NCBI RefSeq assembly: GCF_003957295.1
Contig: NZ_RQPJ01000019.1
Location: 42,943 to 106,942 of the forward strand
Direction of reading: 5' to 3'
Length of the DNA: 64,000 bases
Source: Arenibacter aquaticus
GTDB lineage: Bacteria; Bacteroidota; Bacteroidia; Flavobacteriales; Flavobacteriaceae
Both the position numbers and the translations under genes were made by a program. The notes under the pieces were generated by a model. That model was not told the DNA's origin. It saw only the letters and a list, made by a program, of their open reading frames with translations, and searched no databases. Every line of letters begins with the position of its first letter. Position 1 is the first letter of the stretch. This document shows positions 17,155-26,992 of the stretch, one piece after another.

Positions 17155-18110
17155 CATTGTCTCTTGAGTATAAATTCCACTTTGTTCGTCCTTAGTTGTA
17201 CCACAGTAATACTGTCCGGTTTTTGTGTCAGTTTAAGTTCCAATACATTATCGCTATTCTCTTTTATATTGGCATAATCTGCGGTAACGGAAAAATCTGT
17301 TTTTTCCAACTCCTTTATATGACTTAAACGTCCTCGACATAAAATGGAGACCATTTCGGGAAAAGTTCGGACCACAACCCCGTTGGGCACATTGACCACC
17401 TCAACAGGCACCTCAAAGACCCGCTCGGAGAATTTAAACACCTTGGCCGACACCCTTACCTGGGTATGTGAAAATTTAGTGTTTTTAAGTTCTTTGGGGA
17501 GGTTTAATTTTATATCCCTTGATACATCCGAGTTGAGTTTTTGCAACTCCAAAGACCTGGTAAATACCCTTTTTAAGGTGTCTATTTCTTTTTCGGGACC
17601 TATGACGGTAATGGAATCTGGCTGCAATTGAGGCTGCTTATCCATCAGAAAATGTTGATCCAGGTCCATGGTTACCTTAGACAAGACAGGAACCTTCTTT
17701 GTATACAGTCGCTGAAAATTAAAAAATAGCGTATCCCTATCCATATCTACTATGGAAATAAACTTGGACAACTGATTTTCTATCTGATTTTTATACCTAG
17801 AAGGGGAAACAAAATACTTGGAACCCTTTTGTTCCAGTTCAGACAAATCCACTTCTACCGTTTTATTCTTAAATCCAAACATAAGAAATTGAAAACCACT
17901 GGCCCTAAGCCTTACCTTTATGTTTTTTTTTGAAACACTGTTCAATAGCAAGCTATCGGGAGTACTGCCGTAGTATAGATCAAAGGTGGCGTTATTGGTA
18001 TATTGATCTCCCAATTTCCCTACAAACCAAGCTAGACTGGAACCTAAAAGAAAAACTAAAAATAGCTTTGCTTTCCTTTTGTTGATTCCTTTTTTTATAC
18101 TTTCTATCAA
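17154..18110 (-). CDS. YbbR-like domain protein
   Basis: Membrane-anchored protein of 318 residues with one N-terminal helix (about 15-33) and then beta-rich YbbR-type repeats (segments like VRLRASGF, PDSITVIGPEKEID, VTADYANI). In Firmicutes the YbbR protein CdaR regulates the diadenylate cyclase CdaA; no cyclase gene is next to this one, so that role is only a family-based possibility. It sits between the GT2 gene (4-base gap) and coaE (overlap). Confidence 0.85.
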   Translation of the reverse strand: MIESIKKGINKRKAKLFLVFLLGSSLAWFVGKLGDQYTNNATFDLYYGSTPDSLLLNSVSKKNIKVRLRASGFQFLMFGFKNKTVEVDLSELEQKGSKYFVSPSRYKNQIENQLSKFISIVDMDRDTLFFNFQRLYTKKVPVLSKVTMDLDQHFLMDKQPQLQPDSITVIGPEKEIDTLKRVFTRSLELQKLNSDVSRDIKLNLPKELKNTKFSHTQVRVSAKVFKFSERVFEVPVEVVNVPNGVVVRTFPEMVSILCRGRLSHIKELEKTDFSVTADYANIKENSDNVLELKLTQKPDSITVVQLRTNKVEFILKRQ

Positions 18111-18114
18111 GGTA

Positions 18115-19122
18115 TTATTTGGTTTTAAAAAATAATTTTGGAAATAATTCCTTAGGCGCTTTTTTGCTAAACAATAGCAGTAATGTATTCTTTAAAAAGC
18201 CATAGCCATATCCCAAAAATTGAATTACTACCGCGACCAACGATAAAAAAGCAACTTTTATGCTTTTGTTGGTCCAATAGGAATGTACAAAAAGTACACC
18301 AAAATACAAGGCATAAAAGTAAAGAGGCCAGGTAACTCCCAAAACCAACAAGCCAATGGCTACCAACAAGCCAAAACTAAAAAGGGTAGGAAACCAATAG
18401 GTAAGCTTTGCCGTTCCCGGGTGCCACTTATTTAATATAGGTCTTACCATACCAAATTTCTTGACCTGCAAATAGAACTTATTCCAATTTATTCTACGCT
18501 TATGATAAACAAAGGCCTCAGCAATCAATTTAGTGTCGTAACCGGCTTCCCATATTCTAAAAGTAAGATCTGGATCTTCACCTGGGTGAATATTTCCATA
18601 ACCACCGGTTTTCTGAAAAACAGCCTTGGATATTCCCATATTGAAACTCCTGGGCTGAAATTTACCCACTGCTGCCTTGTTGCCCCTTATCCCCCCTGTT
18701 GTCAACACAGAGGTCATGGCATAATCAATAGCCTTTTGTACAGTACTGAAAGATTGGTGCGCTGCATCCGGTCCACCATAACAATCCACATAATCATCAT
18801 TCAAGGACCTCTCTACAACAGACAGGTATTGTGACGGGATAATACAATCCGAATCCAGGACTATGTAATAATTGCCCTTGGCCCTCTCCATACCATAATT
18901 TCTTGAATCCCCAGGACCCGAATTCTTCTTTTTTAGGTAGGTAATGGCCAATTTGTCCTTAAATTTTTCCACTACACTCTCCGAACTCTCCGTAGAACCA
19001 TCTTCCACAATAACCACCTCAAAGGGCTTTTGGTAATCCTGTTCCGAAAGACTGCTCAACAATTCATCCACCTCATTGGGCCTATTGTATACGGGGACGA
19101 TAAAAGAAAAGGAAAGACTCAT
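18115..19122 (-). CDS. Family 2 glycosyltransferase, membrane anchored
   Basis: 335 residues. The GT-A domain starts FSFIVPVYNRPNEVDELLSS, with the DxD motif in VLDSDCIIP near residue 94 and a later GGYGNIHPGEDPDL acceptor-site motif. Two or three hydrophobic helices after residue ~240 place it in the inner membrane, facing the cytosol. The product (lipid-linked sugar or cell-surface polysaccharide) is unknown. First gene of the GT2-ybbR-coaE-rprX-rprY run. Confidence 0.9.
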   Translation of the reverse strand: MSLSFSFIVPVYNRPNEVDELLSSLSEQDYQKPFEVVIVEDGSTESSESVVEKFKDKLAITYLKKKNSGPGDSRNYGMERAKGNYYIVLDSDCIIPSQYLSVVERSLNDDYVDCYGGPDAAHQSFSTVQKAIDYAMTSVLTTGGIRGNKAAVGKFQPRSFNMGISKAVFQKTGGYGNIHPGEDPDLTFRIWEAGYDTKLIAEAFVYHKRRINWNKFYLQVKKFGMVRPILNKWHPGTAKLTYWFPTLFSFGLLVAIGLLVLGVTWPLYFYALYFGVLFVHSYWTNKSIKVAFLSLVAVVIQFLGYGYGFLKNTLLLLFSKKAPKELFPKLFFKTK

Positions 19123-19276
19123 TATTGCTTGCTAAACTACTAAAGGCTAAACCAAAAACGGTCCAAGGTTACCTGATATCCAAAAAAGGTATCAATACCC
19201 ATTATTGACCAAAATTGGCTTAAGCCCAAATTAAATGTTTATTTTATTCCGAAGGACCCAACATTACTCCAATTAC

Positions 19277-20089
19277 CTATTCAGTGAACTTTTCAACCAC
19301 TTCCTGACTTACTCCTGTATTAGAAAATCCACCATCATGAAATAGGTTCTGCATGGTCACCTTCCTTGTAAGATCGGAAAACAAAGTTACTGTATAGTCT
19401 GCACAATCCTGGGCTGTAGCATTTCCTAAAGGAGACATCTTATCGGCATAAGAAATAAAATTACTAAAACCTTTTACCCCCTGCCCGGCAGTAGTAGGCG
19501 TAGGTGATTGGGAAATAGTATTTACCCTAACCTTCTTCTCTTTACCGAAAAAATACCCAAAACTACGGGCTACAGATTCCAAATAGGCCTTGTTATCTGC
19601 CATGTCATTGTAATCTGGAAAGGTCCGCTGTGCTGCTATATAGGTCAAAGCTACAATACTCCCCCATTCATTCATAGCATCTGCCTTGTAAAGGCTTTGC
19701 ATGGTCTTATGGAAAGAAAGGGCGGAAACATCCCATCCCTTGGTAGTAAAATCATATTTTTCATCGGTATAGGCCCTACCTTTACGTACGTTGACCGACA
19801 TCCCGATGGCGTGCAACACAAAATCGATCTTACCCCCTAATATTTCCATTGATTTGGCAACCAAATTGTCTAAATCCTCAACGCTTGTGGCATCGGCCGG
19901 AATAATTTCCGAACCGGTTTTTTTTGCCAATTCATCTATTTGCCCCATACGCATTGCAATGGGGGCATTGGTAAGTACAAAGCTACCACCTTCTGCATGT
20001 ATAGATTCGGCCGTTTTCCATGCAATTGAATTTTCATCAAGTGCTCCAAAAATTATTCCTTTTTTTCCTTTCAATAAATTAAAAGCCAT
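19277..20089 (-). CDS. fabI: Enoyl-[acyl-carrier-protein] reductase (NADH)
   Basis: Final reduction in each cycle of type II fatty-acid synthesis. 270 residues with the glycine-rich variant GIIFGALDENSIAWKTA of FabI, HAIGMSV, and the catalytic Y-x6-K at Y160/K167 in YNDMADNK, with Y150 upstream. The C-terminal region FHDGGFSNTG is family typical. A -7 box lies 30 bases before the start. It stands apart from recN (215-base gap) and is probably transcribed alone. Confidence 0.96.
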   Translation of the reverse strand: MAFNLLKGKKGIIFGALDENSIAWKTAESIHAEGGSFVLTNAPIAMRMGQIDELAKKTGSEIIPADATSVEDLDNLVAKSMEILGGKIDFVLHAIGMSVNVRKGRAYTDEKYDFTTKGWDVSALSFHKTMQSLYKADAMNEWGSIVALTYIAAQRTFPDYNDMADNKAYLESVARSFGYFFGKEKKVRVNTISQSPTPTTAGQGVKGFSNFISYADKMSPLGNATAQDCADYTVTLFSDLTRKVTMQNLFHDGGFSNTGVSQEVVEKFTE

Positions 20090-20118
20090 GTGCTATATTC
20101 TTTGTGTATATGAGAGGT

Positions 20119-20126
20119 CAAAGATA
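20119..20126 (-). promoter_or_regulatory. Probable -7 box of fabI
   Basis: On the minus strand this reads TATCTTTG (TAnnTTTG), about 30 bases before the fabI ATG. No TTG stands at the expected upstream distance. Confidence 0.4.
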
Positions 20127-20304
20127 TTAAAATTAGTTGGCAGTCCGTAAAAAGAAGTAATGCTAAAGATCAAAATAAAGGCTATGCCCCTTAGGGTTAA
20201 AAGAAAATAACTTTTCACAAGAAGTCTAACACTATGGTATTACCAGAACAGTTACAGTAAACCTAAAGAAATAGGGCTTCCTAGTTATTATACGCAAAAA
20301 CCAA

Positions 20305-21957
20305 TTAATCCAACAACTGTCGGGCATGGGCAAGAGCAGAGTCGGATAGTGTTTTGCCCCCAAGCATTTCGGCCAATTCCATAATTCTCTCCTCTCCGGA
20401 AAGTCTTTTCATTTTGGTATTGGTACCCATAAGCTCCTCTTCCTTATACACTTTGTAGTGTTGTGCGCCTTTGGCAGCTACCTGAGGTAAGTGGGTAATA
20501 GAAAACACTTGCATGGTATTGCCCATATCCTGCATAATATCTCCCATTTTATTGGAGATCTCACCTGATACGCCCGTATCAATCTCATCGAACATCAGGG
20601 TTGGCAATTGCACATATCTGGCCAGGATAGCCTTAATGGTCAACATAATCCTGGAAAGTTCCCCTCCTGATGCTACCTTTTTTAAGTCCCCATATGCGGA
20701 CCCTTTATTGGCCGAGAACAAAAAAGTAAGCTCATCCCTGCCGGTTGGTTTAAACCCCTTGGAGGATTCCAGTTTTATTTGAAACGTAGCACTGGCCATT
20801 CCCAATTCTACCAACGCATCTTCCAACTGTTTTTTTAGCTTTGGAATAATAGAAGACCTCTTCTTACTAATATGGTCAGCCGCCGTTGTCAGGGATGCCT
20901 CCAGCGCTTGCAGTTCCTTTCGTTTTCGTTCAATATCTGTAGCAACATTTTCCGTGGCACTTACCGTAGCGGCCAACTTATCCCTAATCTCCAACAGCTC
21001 TTGAATATCTTGGGCCTTGTGTTTCTTTTGGAGATCGTATAGCAATTGAAGCTTGGCCCCTACCTCCTCCAACAACTTAGGGTCGGCCTCCACCTTATCA
21101 CCCAACAAATTAAGTTCGTTGGCTACATCGTCCAGCTCTATCAACACAGACTTGATCCGCTCGTTTATATCGGTATACTGATTACCAAAACCTGCAAGTT
21201 TATTGGACACTTGGGTGAGTTCAGTCAATACATTTACCACTCCCATTTGCTCATCATTCAACAGCTGCTGCCCATGTGACAAATGCTCCAAAATAATCTC
21301 AACATTATTAAGCTGCTCATACTGCTCTTCCAATTCTTCCAGTATGCCTAATTTTAAAGGTGCCGCATTTAATTCCTGCAACAAAAAACTATTATACTCA
21401 TGTTCTTTGGTTGCCTTGTCCTGATAATCTATCAACGCGTTCAACTCCTTTAAAGTAGATTGATAGGTTTCCAGTTTAGCTCTATATTTTGTTAGAGCTT
21501 TCTCGTTATCAGCCAAGGCATCTATAACCTTTAACTGAAAATCGTTATCCGCCAGTCTCATGGTTTGATGCTGAGAATGAACATCTATCAATTGCGCCCC
21601 TAATTGAGACAATATATCCAAGGTAACGGGAGAATCATTGATAAAGGCCCTGGATTTGCCACTGGGCAATATCTCCCTTCTAATTATGGTCTTTTTTTCA
21701 TAATCCAGATCATTGTCTTCAAAAAAAGATTCAAGACCATATTTAGAAACCTCAAACTCGGCCTCTACAATGCACTTGCTATCCTTCACCCGAAGTGAAG
21801 AAAGATCGGCTCTTTTGCCCAATACCAAGGACAATCCGCCCAAAAGTATAGATTTACCAGCTCCGGTTTCCCCAGTAATAACCGTAAAACCATTGGTAAA
21901 CGTAACGTTTAAATGATCTATTAAAGCGTAATTTTTTATGGATAGGTTTGTCAGCAA
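20305..21957 (-). CDS. recN: DNA repair protein RecN
   Basis: SMC-like ATPase acting in double-strand-break repair. 550 residues: Walker A GETGAGKSILLGGL near the N-terminus, a long central coiled coil, then the ABC signature ASGGELSRIML, Walker B LMFDEIDTGVSGE and the ITHLPQVAAKG D/H-loop. It follows the porD gene on the same strand (about 135 bases) and could be the end of the dapA-bamD-rpoZ-coaBC-porD run. Confidence 0.97.
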   Translation of the reverse strand: MLTNLSIKNYALIDHLNVTFTNGFTVITGETGAGKSILLGGLSLVLGKRADLSSLRVKDSKCIVEAEFEVSKYGLESFFEDNDLDYEKKTIIRREILPSGKSRAFINDSPVTLDILSQLGAQLIDVHSQHQTMRLADNDFQLKVIDALADNEKALTKYRAKLETYQSTLKELNALIDYQDKATKEHEYNSFLLQELNAAPLKLGILEELEEQYEQLNNVEIILEHLSHGQQLLNDEQMGVVNVLTELTQVSNKLAGFGNQYTDINERIKSVLIELDDVANELNLLGDKVEADPKLLEEVGAKLQLLYDLQKKHKAQDIQELLEIRDKLAATVSATENVATDIERKRKELQALEASLTTAADHISKKRSSIIPKLKKQLEDALVELGMASATFQIKLESSKGFKPTGRDELTFLFSANKGSAYGDLKKVASGGELSRIMLTIKAILARYVQLPTLMFDEIDTGVSGEISNKMGDIMQDMGNTMQVFSITHLPQVAAKGAQHYKVYKEEELMGTNTKMKRLSGEERIMELAEMLGGKTLSDSALAHARQLLD

Positions 21958-22092
21958 TGCTTAAATTCTAATATTGCCGTAAAGATAATTTATATTGCCT
22001 TGGAAAAAAATGGGAATTCAAAAATTCTTGGACTCAAATATAAACACCCTATGCCATAAGCTTTGTAAAGTATCCTTTAAGGACACCAGCAA

Positions 22093-22983
22093 CTAATACT
22101 TTATATCGTTCCAAGTGGAGGAATAAAGCGGTGCAATCTTATTTAAGGTCTGTTTAAGCTGAACTATATCTACCTTGGGGCCGTCTGAAAAGATATTTTG
22201 AATTTCTTCCGATTTGGCGTCAAAGAAGGTTTGGATCAAGAAGGCATTGGGGTGCCTGCTCACCATGGTCTCGAACAATCGCATGGTACCGGCCACCACT
22301 TGTTTTCCCGTACTGTTGTTATCTGCCAAGACATCCAATCCCTTTCTATGGTAATTATACATAGCTATACGGAATTCCCGGTAGGAGTTAGACATTAAAT
22401 TATCTACCAATTCAAACCGGCTACGCTCTCCTGAAGTTTGGGCCCAGCCAGAATATCCGGCACTTTGGGACAAGGTAACTATCTGTTGTGCCTTCTTATA
22501 AAATTCACTTCCCCCTTCCAAGGAAAAGGTATCTGCATCCAATCCCAATATAATATACACATAGTAGGACACAACACCTACCAAGTTGGAATCTATATTA
22601 TTTTCATTAAATATTAGAGGTTGGAATTCTATATAATCAAAACTAAACTGATTGTCCTTATAATTAAAAATAGGGCTCTCATAGGAGGTATTAAAAACCG
22701 GTCTTGACGATTGAATCTGAATATTACCCTTAAAGCGATTGGAATCATACTCTGTTATGGTAATGAACATCTGGGCATTTACCCTTTCATTTTCCTTATA
22801 AATCCTATTAGACCACCTATTCTTGTTCACAAAATCGTTCAAGGAGCGCTCCAAGGTCTTAAAAATCTGTTGATTGGTTTGCCCTACTTGATCCGAATTT
22901 ATGGTGACCGCACAATTTAATTCCTGGCCGTACATTGTAAGGCAAATGATAAAGAAGAGACTGCTAAGAAGTAGATTACGCAT
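22093..22983 (-). CDS. porD: Type IX secretion protein PorD (DUF4835)
   Basis: Exported protein of 296 residues with a signal peptide ending near TMYGQ, followed by ELNCAVTINSDQVGQTNQQIF and the NKNRWSN region characteristic of DUF4835. This family is, to my knowledge, the one named PorD of the type IX secretion system; its role there is not well defined. The ATG at 22983 gives a normal signal peptide and an 8-base overlap with coaBC; an upstream start at 23004 is less likely. Confidence 0.85.
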   Translation of the reverse strand: MRNLLLSSLFFIICLTMYGQELNCAVTINSDQVGQTNQQIFKTLERSLNDFVNKNRWSNRIYKENERVNAQMFITITEYDSNRFKGNIQIQSSRPVFNTSYESPIFNYKDNQFSFDYIEFQPLIFNENNIDSNLVGVVSYYVYIILGLDADTFSLEGGSEFYKKAQQIVTLSQSAGYSGWAQTSGERSRFELVDNLMSNSYREFRIAMYNYHRKGLDVLADNNSTGKQVVAGTMRLFETMVSRHPNAFLIQTFFDAKSEEIQNIFSDGPKVDIVQLKQTLNKIAPLYSSTWNDIKY

Positions 22984-24181
22984 GGATCCTGGACGTGATT
23001 TCATTTAAAATATCCAAAGCCACTTCCGCCTTGGTTTTTAACTCAAACGTTTTTATCTCCAATTTCTTATCTATGAATGATATTTTATTGGTAATCTTTC
23101 CAAATCCAGCACCGGAATCGTTAAGGGAGTTTAAAACAATGGCATCCAAATTTTTCTTTTTCAATTTCCCGATGGCATTTTCAACCTCATTTTCGGTCTC
23201 CAATGCAAAACCAACCAAAAACTGCTTTTCTTTACGTTCCCCCAAGGAAAAAAGAATATCCTTATTCTTAATTAGCGGTATAATTAGCTCTTCCGTATTT
23301 TTCTTTATTTTTTGATTGGCCATGTTTTTAGGCCTATAATCCGCTACCGCCGCCGCACATACTGCTATATCCATATCCGGGAACAAGGCATGGGCCTCAT
23401 TGAACATTTCCTCGGCGGTTGTTACCTTGATAAGACTTACGGAGGAATGTTGTATGCTTAGATGGGATGGACCGGAAATTAAAAATACAGTAGCGCCCAG
23501 ATTGGCAGCTTTCCTGGCCAATTCATACCCCATGAGTCCGGTAGAATGGTTGCCTATAAATCTCACAGGATCTATAGCCTCATATGTAGGTCCGGCTGTA
23601 ATGAGTATTTTTTTTCCCTGCAACGGCAGTCCCTCCCCAAGGTGCTGCATAAGAAAAGTCACCATCTCCTCCGGTTCGGCCATACGTCCCTCTCCTATCA
23701 AACCACTGGCCAACTCCCCTGAGGTGGCCGGAATCATAATGTTTCCGAAGGAGGCCAAGGTTGAAAAAGATGCAACAGTGGATGGATGTTTAAACATATC
23801 CAAATCCATGGCCGGAGCAAAATAAACCGGGCATTTGGCCGACAGGTAAGTGGCCATCAACAAATTATCGCAAATGCCATTGGCCATTTTAGACAAGGTG
23901 TTGGCAGTTGCAGGGGCAATCAACATAAGATCTGCCCACAACCCCAACTCAACATGGTTGTTCCAAGAAACACTACCATCCTCTTCGTTCACAAAAGAGG
24001 ACAACACAGGGTTCTTGGATAAGGTTGCCAAGGTTAAAGGGGTAACAAAAGAGCTGGCGCTATCCGTTAAAACAACCTTAACGCTAGCGCCAGCTTTAAT
24101 AAGCAATCGGACTAAAAAGGTAGTCTTATAAGCTGCTATACCTCCAGTAATGCCTAAAAGTATATTCTTACCACCTAGCAT
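22976..24181 (-). CDS. coaBC: Bifunctional phosphopantothenoylcysteine decarboxylase / phosphopantothenate-cysteine ligase
   Basis: Two consecutive steps of CoA synthesis. The N-terminal flavoprotein CoaC domain has ILLGITGGIAAYKT, NHVELGLWAD with the catalytic His, PATANTLSKMANG and APAMDLDMF. The CoaB domain from about residue 190 has ITAGPTYEAIDPVRFIGNHSTG and ends with the KKKNLDAIVLNSL region. 401 residues, full length. Tightly packed: 3 bases after rpoZ, overlapping porD. CoaE is encoded in the neighbouring operon. Confidence 0.97.
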   Translation of the reverse strand: MLGGKNILLGITGGIAAYKTTFLVRLLIKAGASVKVVLTDSASSFVTPLTLATLSKNPVLSSFVNEEDGSVSWNNHVELGLWADLMLIAPATANTLSKMANGICDNLLMATYLSAKCPVYFAPAMDLDMFKHPSTVASFSTLASFGNIMIPATSGELASGLIGEGRMAEPEEMVTFLMQHLGEGLPLQGKKILITAGPTYEAIDPVRFIGNHSTGLMGYELARKAANLGATVFLISGPSHLSIQHSSVSLIKVTTAEEMFNEAHALFPDMDIAVCAAAVADYRPKNMANQKIKKNTEELIIPLIKNKDILFSLGERKEKQFLVGFALETENEVENAIGKLKKKNLDAIVLNSLNDSGAGFGKITNKISFIDKKLEIKTFELKTKAEVALDILNEITSRIHA

Positions 24182-24184
24182 CCT

Positions 24185-24517
24185 TTATGATTCTTTCTCT
24201 GTATTCCTGTGATAGATTTTATCATCCAACCACTCCTTTACGGCCAAGGCGTGGGGTTTGGGTAATTTTTCATAAAACTTGGATACCTCAATCTGTTCCT
24301 TGTTTTCAAAAACTTCCTCCAAACTATCGCTGTAGGTTGCAAATTCCTCCAACTTCTCCAAAAGCTCTTTCTTAATTTCAGAGTTTATCTGCACTGCTCT
24401 TTTTGCAGCTATTGAGATGGCCTCATATATGTTGCCGGTCGGGGCGTCAAATTCATTTCTATTGATGGTAACAGTAGAAACTGGGGCCTTGGAGTTTTTT
24501 AAATCGTTCATATTCAT
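24185..24517 (-). CDS. rpoZ: RNA polymerase omega subunit
   Basis: Small subunit (110 residues) that helps assemble RNA polymerase through beta'. The Bacteroidota form is recognised by APTGNIYEAISIAAKRAVQI, matching the omega helix 1 region, and EVFENKEQIEVSKFYEKLPK. It lies between bamD and coaBC, an arrangement familiar in Flavobacteriia and parallel to the rpoZ-coaBC order found elsewhere. Confidence 0.93.
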   Translation of the reverse strand: MNMNDLKNSKAPVSTVTINRNEFDAPTGNIYEAISIAAKRAVQINSEIKKELLEKLEEFATYSDSLEEVFENKEQIEVSKFYEKLPKPHALAVKEWLDDKIYHRNTEKES

Positions 24518-24528
24518 AACAAAGGTAT

Positions 24529-25335
24529 TTATTTGGAATAATTCTGTAATTCTTTTTCTAATTTCTCCAAAGTCTTGTTGGCTTCCTTAAGATACTTGGA
24601 CTCCGGAAAATATTTTACAAATGACAAATAAGCGTCTTTGGCATCGTTTAACCGTTCTTTCTTTAGAAACTCGTAGCTATTAAGTGCCAAATTGGTGGCT
24701 GCATCAAACTTATAATATAAAGCATCTTCCCTGTAAACGGAACCTGGATTATCTGAAATAAAATTATCAAATGCAGTAACAGCCGGTGTTAAGAAAGTAT
24801 AATCAAACTCCCCTATTGTGTTAAACTGTTTAGCTATTTCAAAAGACTTTCGCTCCTTCTTTGTTGTTAATTCCTTTGCCATAATATTGGCTTCCACCAA
24901 ATACTCGGAATCCGGATGGGTATTGATAAAATTCTGCAATTTCACCAAGGCCTTATCGGTATCTGTTTGATCCAAAGAATAATTGGGAGACAGCTCATAA
25001 TAACTTTTGGCTCCGTAAAACGCAGCTTCCGCTGCCTTATCGCTCTTGGGGTAGGATTTTAGGAATCTTTCAAATTGATATCCGGCCATGTTATAATCCC
25101 GCGTCTGAAAATACGAATCCGCAAGGAAGAACATCACCCTTTCCCCCTGTGGTTTCCCAATATACTTAGGTGCTATTTGCTCCAATAATCTGTTGGCCCT
25201 TTTAAAATCGCCCTCGTCATAGAATTTTTCGGCCATATCATATTTGGCCTTCACATCCTCATTTTTAAGTACCTTCTGGTACTCGCTACAGGAATTTAAG
25301 ACAATTGCTATAAGTAAAAAGGAAAATAAACGCTT
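24529..25335 (-). CDS. bamD: Outer membrane protein assembly factor BamD
   Basis: Lipoprotein of the BAM complex that inserts beta-barrels into the outer membrane. 268 residues from ATG 25335, with lipobox VLNSCSE and five TPR-like repeats (e.g. AEKFYDEGDFKRANRLLEQI, FFLADSYFQTRDYNMAGYQFERFL). The upstream ATG at 25350 adds five residues before the signal peptide and is less likely. It lies in the same run as porD, giving outer-membrane biogenesis and secretion genes side by side. Confidence 0.94.
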   Translation of the reverse strand, partial: KRLFSFLLIAIVLNSCSEYQKVLKNEDVKAKYDMAEKFYDEGDFKRANRLLEQIAPKYIGKPQGERVMFFLADSYFQTRDYNMAGYQFERFLKSYPKSDKAAEAAFYGAKSYYELSPNYSLDQTDTDKALVKLQNFINTHPDSEYLVEANIMAKELTTKKERKSFEIAKQFNTIGEFDYTFLTPAVTAFDNFISDNPGSVYREDALYYKFDAATNLALNSYEFLKKERLNDAKDAYLSFVKYFPESKYLKEANKTLEKLEKELQNYSK

Positions 25336-25493
25336 CATTATTAAAAACATTTTGCAAAATTAAGGATTCTAAACGGATATAAAAAACATTTTTATCTCGC
25401 TAAAATAGCCCGCTCACCTACCAACGACAACATATTTATGCAAGTTTTAACGTTGTTGTCCCAGAATCCCCCAACAGGAAGCCTTTAAATCTC

Positions 25494-26384
25494 CTAGGCC
25501 AATGTCTTTAACCGACTATCCATAAATTTTTTAATGCTCTTTTTTAAGCTCGCAGTAGCTTCAACCAGTGGCAACCTAACTACTGCCGTTCCAAGCCCGA
25601 TAGTTTCCAACAAGGCCTTAATACCTGCTGGGTTCCCTTCCTTAAAGATCAAGTCCATACCATCCTGAAGTGCGTAGTGAATAGTAAAGGCTTCTTTTAC
25701 CTTACCGTCTAACCCCAAACGTATCATCTGCGAAAATTCACTGGGCACACCTTGACCCAGAACAGAAATAACACCAGAGCCACCGGCCAATACTGTGGAC
25801 AAGGCGGTAAAATCATCGCCAGAAATTACCATGAAGTCACTAGGTTTATCCTTAATTAGACGCATAACCTGCACCATATCTCCACATGCCTCCTTAATAC
25901 CTACTATATTATTAAAGTCGTTCGCCAACCTCAACACGGTTTCAGGCAACATATTACTTCCTGTTCTACCAGGCACATTATACATTATGATGGGTTTGGG
26001 CGAAACCAATGAAATAGCCTTAAAATGCTGATATATCCCCTCTTGGGTAGGTCTATTATAATAAGGTGAAACGGATAAAATAGCCTCAAAATCACTTAGA
26101 TCCAACTGCTGCAGCTCCTCTACCACCGCCGCTGTATTATTGCTCCCAACACCTAAAACCAAGGGAAGTCTTCCCTTATTGGCCCGTACCACGGTCTCTA
26201 CGACCAATTGCTTTTCCTTTTTAGACAAAACAGCAGATTCCGCAGTGGTACCAAGGACCACCAAATAATCTATTCCGCCATCTACATTGTATTCTACGAT
26301 TTTTGCCAAAGCAACCGTATCTATAGAAGAATCCTCCTTAAAAGGAGTAACCAAGGCAACACCTGTACCTACTAACTGTTCCAT
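25494..26384 (-). CDS. dapA: 4-hydroxy-tetrahydrodipicolinate synthase
   Basis: Condenses pyruvate with aspartate semialdehyde, the entry to lysine and meso-diaminopimelate synthesis. 296 residues, TIM barrel; the Schiff-base lysine is K164 (VGIKEACGD) with Y135 in MYNVPGRTG and the GTTAES phosphate-like loop near 45. Its start overlaps the DUF6913 stop by one base (TAATG). DapF, a later enzyme of the pathway, is encoded at 49-50 kb. Confidence 0.96.
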   Translation of the reverse strand: MEQLVGTGVALVTPFKEDSSIDTVALAKIVEYNVDGGIDYLVVLGTTAESAVLSKKEKQLVVETVVRANKGRLPLVLGVGSNNTAAVVEELQQLDLSDFEAILSVSPYYNRPTQEGIYQHFKAISLVSPKPIIMYNVPGRTGSNMLPETVLRLANDFNNIVGIKEACGDMVQVMRLIKDKPSDFMVISGDDFTALSTVLAGGSGVISVLGQGVPSEFSQMIRLGLDGKVKEAFTIHYALQDGMDLIFKEGNPAGIKALLETIGLGTAVVRLPLVEATASLKKSIKKFMDSRLKTLA

Positions 26385-26920
26385 TATTTAATCTCATTTA
26401 AAACCCGTAAATATTTCCCCAACTCCTTTTTAAAAGTTTGAAAATCATCAATGGGCGTATTCAATATCAAATCGTTTAATTTCTTATCCACATTTCCAAA
26501 GCCCACTTTTAACCTGGCTCTGGTCTTTAATGTCATTAATTGTAACAATAATTTTTCATTATCGTAATAGTTTATCAGTAAATCATACTCCCTATTTAAG
26601 AATTCCAATGCATAGCTGTTTTCTATATTGGCCTTCCATCCTAAATCCTTATCCGAAAAAACAGGTGTAGCGTAAGGAGAGTTTTTGTCATAAAATTTCC
26701 TATATCCAATAATCTTAACGGCATTGGGTTGCAATGAAAATGCGTCTAAAAACTCATAAAATTTATTGGTATCCTCAAACTGGTCCAAATCCACTATACA
26801 ACCTACAGAACGTATTCCTTTTTCCCGATTTACAACTCCTGAAGGAGATTCCAAACCACGCTGTAAAAATTTTTTACCCGCCCTAAACTTAATTTTTTCC
26901 TTAAGCGCTTTTAAAAACAT
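26384..26920 (-). CDS. DUF6913-type conserved protein
   Basis: A 178-residue cytosolic protein without signal peptide or membrane segment. It has the pattern [22 protein letters not shown], a Rossmann-like beta-alpha start, and [15 protein letters not shown] later. I recognise it as a family common in Bacteroidota (I believe DUF6913) with no assigned function. It is translationally coupled to dapA (one-base overlap) and heads the operon, which suggests a link to cell-envelope precursor supply, but this is inference only. Confidence 0.75.
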   Translation of the reverse strand: MFLKALKEKIKFRAGKKFLQRGLESPSGVVNREKGIRSVGCIVDLDQFEDTNKFYEFLDAFSLQPNAVKIIGYRKFYDKNSPYATPVFSDKDLGWKANIENSYALEFLNREYDLLINYYDNEKLLLQLMTLKTRARLKVGFGNVDKKLNDLILNTPIDDFQTFKKELGKYLRVLNEIK

Positions 26921-26925
26921 GTATT

Positions 26926-26947
26926 TTTACATTTTCCAGAATGTAAA
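26926..26947. promoter_or_regulatory. Perfect inverted repeat in the divergent DUF6913 / 5'-nucleotidase intergenic region
   Basis: TTTACATT (26926-26933) and AATGTAAA (26940-26947) are an exact 8+8 inverted repeat with a 6-base spacer, followed by another ATGTAAAT. It lies in the 72-base gap between divergent genes, a position suited to an operator controlling one or both. Confidence 0.4.
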
Positions 26948-26992
26948 TGTAAATATTATCATCACAATATTAAGCACGAAGGTAAGAAGTAT

